Below, piece after piece: positions 62,625-64,000 of a DNA stretch of 64,000 nucleotides. The translations under genes and the position numbers were made by a program. Each line of letters begins with the position of its first letter. Position 1 is the first letter of the stretch. This DNA comes from Nocardia colli. Its GTDB lineage: Bacteria > Actinomycetota > Actinomycetes > Mycobacteriales > Mycobacteriaceae. The notes beneath the pieces were generated by a model. It did no database searches and was not told the DNA's origin. It saw only the letters and a program-made list of their open reading frames with translations. The DNA lies in the NCBI RefSeq assembly GCF_008704205.1, contig NZ_VXLC01000010.1, forward strand, positions 248,001-312,000, read 5' to 3'.

Positions 62625-64000
62625 TCATCCGACCGGGGTGAGGGTGTAAGCGTCCGGGTCGAGCTTGCGGATGCGGCGGCGGTAACTGGTTTGCGAGCCC
62701 GGCCAGTTGTTGGTGATGCGCCCCGCGGCATTGCGGTACCAGCTCGAGCAGAAGTTCCACGGGGTGCGGTCGAGCCGTTGCTGCAGCGCCGTGTTGAACC
62801 GTTGCTCCTGGTCCGCGCGGACCTCGAGGGTGTGTCCCGGCCTGCGCTCGAGCAGCTCGACGGCCTGGCGGATGTAGCGGGTCTGGGATTCGATCATGTA
62901 GATGATCGAGCCCGCGCTGAGATTGGTGTTCGGCCCGTAGACCAGGAACAGATTCGGGAACTCCGGCACCGCGATGCCGTAGTAGGCGTGCGCGCCGTCG
63001 GTCCAGGCGTCGGACAGCTTGTGTCCCGCGCGGCCGTAAATGTCCATCGGCCAGAGGAATTCGGTGCCCTTGAAGCCGGTGCCGTAGATGATCACGTCCG
63101 CCTGGTGCAGGGTGCCGTCCGCGGTGCGCACGCCCGCGGGCGTCACCTCGGTGATCGCGGCGGTCTCCACCCGGACGTTCGGCCGGGTCAACGCGGGGTA
63201 GTAGTCGTTGGAGAACAGCGCGCGCTTGCAGCCGATCGGATAGTCCGGGGTGAGCACGGCCCGCAGCTGCGGATCGGTCACCTGCTTGCGCAGATGGCGG
63301 TCGGCGATGCGGGCCACCAGCCGCGCGATGGCCGGGAATTCGACCAGGCCGAGCGAGACGAAATCGGCGATCGCCCACCAGCCGAAGCGCTCGGCCAGCA
63401 GAGCGCCGGGCAGCCGGGCGAACAGCTTGTGCTGAATCGGGGAGTAGTCGGTGTCGAATTTGGGGATCACCCAGGCCGGGGTGCGCTGGAACAGGGTGAG
63501 CTGCGCGACCTTCGGCTGGATCTCCGGGATGTACTGGATGGCGCTGGCCCCGGTGCCGATACAGGCGACCCGCTTGCCGGTCAGGTCGATCCCGTGGTCC
63601 CACTCGGCGGAGTGGAACGCCGGGCCCGCGAAGGTGTCGATGCCGGGGAGATTCGGCAGCGCGGGGCGCGACAGCTGGCCGACCGCGGAGATCACGACGT
63701 CCACGGTTCGGGCCATCCCGTCCGCGGTGCGGACCGTCCAGCGCCCGGACGCGTCGTCGAATTCGGCATCGGTCACGTCGGTGCCGAACTGGATCGCGTC
63801 CAGCACGCCGTTGCGCTCGGCGACGCCGCGCAGATAGGCGTGGATGGCCGCGCGGCCGGAGTAGCGCTGCGGCCAGTCCGGTTTCGGCTCGAACGAGTAG
63901 GAGTACAGCGGGGACGGCACGTCGCAGGCGGCGCCCGGATAGGTGTTCTCCCGCCACACGCCGCCAAGATCGGCGGCCCGCTCCAGGATGGTGAGGTCGT
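62625..64000 (-). CDS. Baeyer-Villiger-type flavin monooxygenase, 5' end outside window
   Basis: The frame is open from the stop at 62625 to the right window edge, so at least 458 residues are visible and the N-terminal FAD Rossmann motif is missing. Visible features: LERAADLGGVWRENTYPG, GAACDVPSPLYSYSFEPKPD, the BVMO fingerprint FAGPAFHSAEWDH, the second Rossmann motif VACIGTGASAIQYIPEI, and ATG-like YGTGFKGTEFLWPMDIYGR. It oxidises ketones to esters with NADPH and O2. It is similar to mycobacterial Rv0892-type enzymes. It lies 36 bp upstream of the ECF gene on the same strand and may be co-transcribed. Confidence 0.9.
   Translation of the reverse strand, partial: DLTILERAADLGGVWRENTYPGAACDVPSPLYSYSFEPKPDWPQRYSGRAAIHAYLRGVAERNGVLDAIQFGTDVTDAEFDDASGRWTVRTADGMARTVDVVISAVGQLSRPALPNLPGIDTFAGPAFHSAEWDHGIDLTGKRVACIGTGASAIQYIPEIQPKVAQLTLFQRTPAWVIPKFDTDYSPIQHKLFARLPGALLAERFGWWAIADFVSLGLVEFPAIARLVARIADRHLRKQVTDPQLRAVLTPDYPIGCKRALFSNDYYPALTRPNVRVETAAITEVTPAGVRTADGTLHQADVIIYGTGFKGTEFLWPMDIYGRAGHKLSDAWTDGAHAYYGIAVPEFPNLFLVYGPNTNLSAGSIIYMIESQTRYIRQAVELLERRPGHTLEVRADQEQRFNTALQQRLDRTPWNFCSSWYRNAAGRITNNWPGSQTSYRRRIRKLDPDAYTLTPVG

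Overview
The window looks like a chromosomal core segment of a Nocardia-type actinomycete (Mycobacteriales). The DNA is GC-rich with many GTG starts. The gene order closely follows the Mycobacterium tuberculosis Rv0862c-Rv0906 region as I remember it: helicase/WYL protein, rpfA, cspB, DUF2771/MFS pair, DUF3027, DUF2530, MarR, SpoU methyltransferase, DUF2537, sepH, serC, citA, gltA2, prrB/prrA, accD3, echA6, MBL-fold protein, Rv0909-like protein, then a ligD. Species cannot be decided from the sequence. I see no tRNA, rRNA, CRISPR array, insertion sequence or prophage.

Layout. 1-6.8 kb: 3' end of an unknown gene, LysE exporter, secreted M1 peptidase, coiled-coil protein, a duplicated-domain lipoprotein convergent with a helicase/WYL protein. 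6.8-12.2 kb: a secreted Rpf resuscitation factor behind a long structured leader with a perfect CRP-type palindrome, then cold-shock protein, a DUF2771/MFS operon and glutaminyl cyclase. 12.2-17.6 kb: a DUF3027 protein with a very long repetitive acidic tail, coupled to a sacsin-like HSP90-type ATPase. 17.6-24.8 kb: TetR/ceramidase divergent pair, small membrane proteins, MarR, an Eis-like acetyltransferase, and a SpoU rRNA methyltransferase coupled to a DUF2537 membrane protein. 25.1-34.6 kb: SepH, SerC, a NodB-type deacetylase, two citrate synthases, PdxH, an EntS-like MFS protein and FKBP.

34.6-41 kb: a YhgE/Pip-like soluble lipoprotein, the PrrB/PrrA two-component system, a haemophore-like secreted protein and propionyl-CoA synthetase. 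41-47.8 kb: a conservon-type operon (NIT-domain histidine kinase, roadblock, DUF742, GTPase) running into AccD3. The kinase carries about 30 LPQR repeats. 47.8-53.8 kb: a glycoside-hydrolase-like gene divergent from TetR, aldo-keto reductase, FAD oxidoreductase, EchA6 plus an MBL-fold protein, and an Rv0909-like small protein. 53.9-64 kb: LigD, a second Rv0909-like mini-gene missed at a 60-residue cutoff, a secreted lipase, a three-gene ECF-transporter/monooxygenase cluster.

Functional themes are cell wall and dormancy (Rpf, CRP-type site, SepH, NodB deacetylase, PrrAB), central and fatty acid metabolism (two citrate synthases, PrpE, AccD3, EchA6), vitamin B6 and serine supply (PdxH, SerC) and DNA end-joining (LigD). 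The least explained parts are the DUF3027/sacsin-like pair with its repetitive tail, the LPQR-repeat sensor kinase, and the regulatory region in front of rpf.
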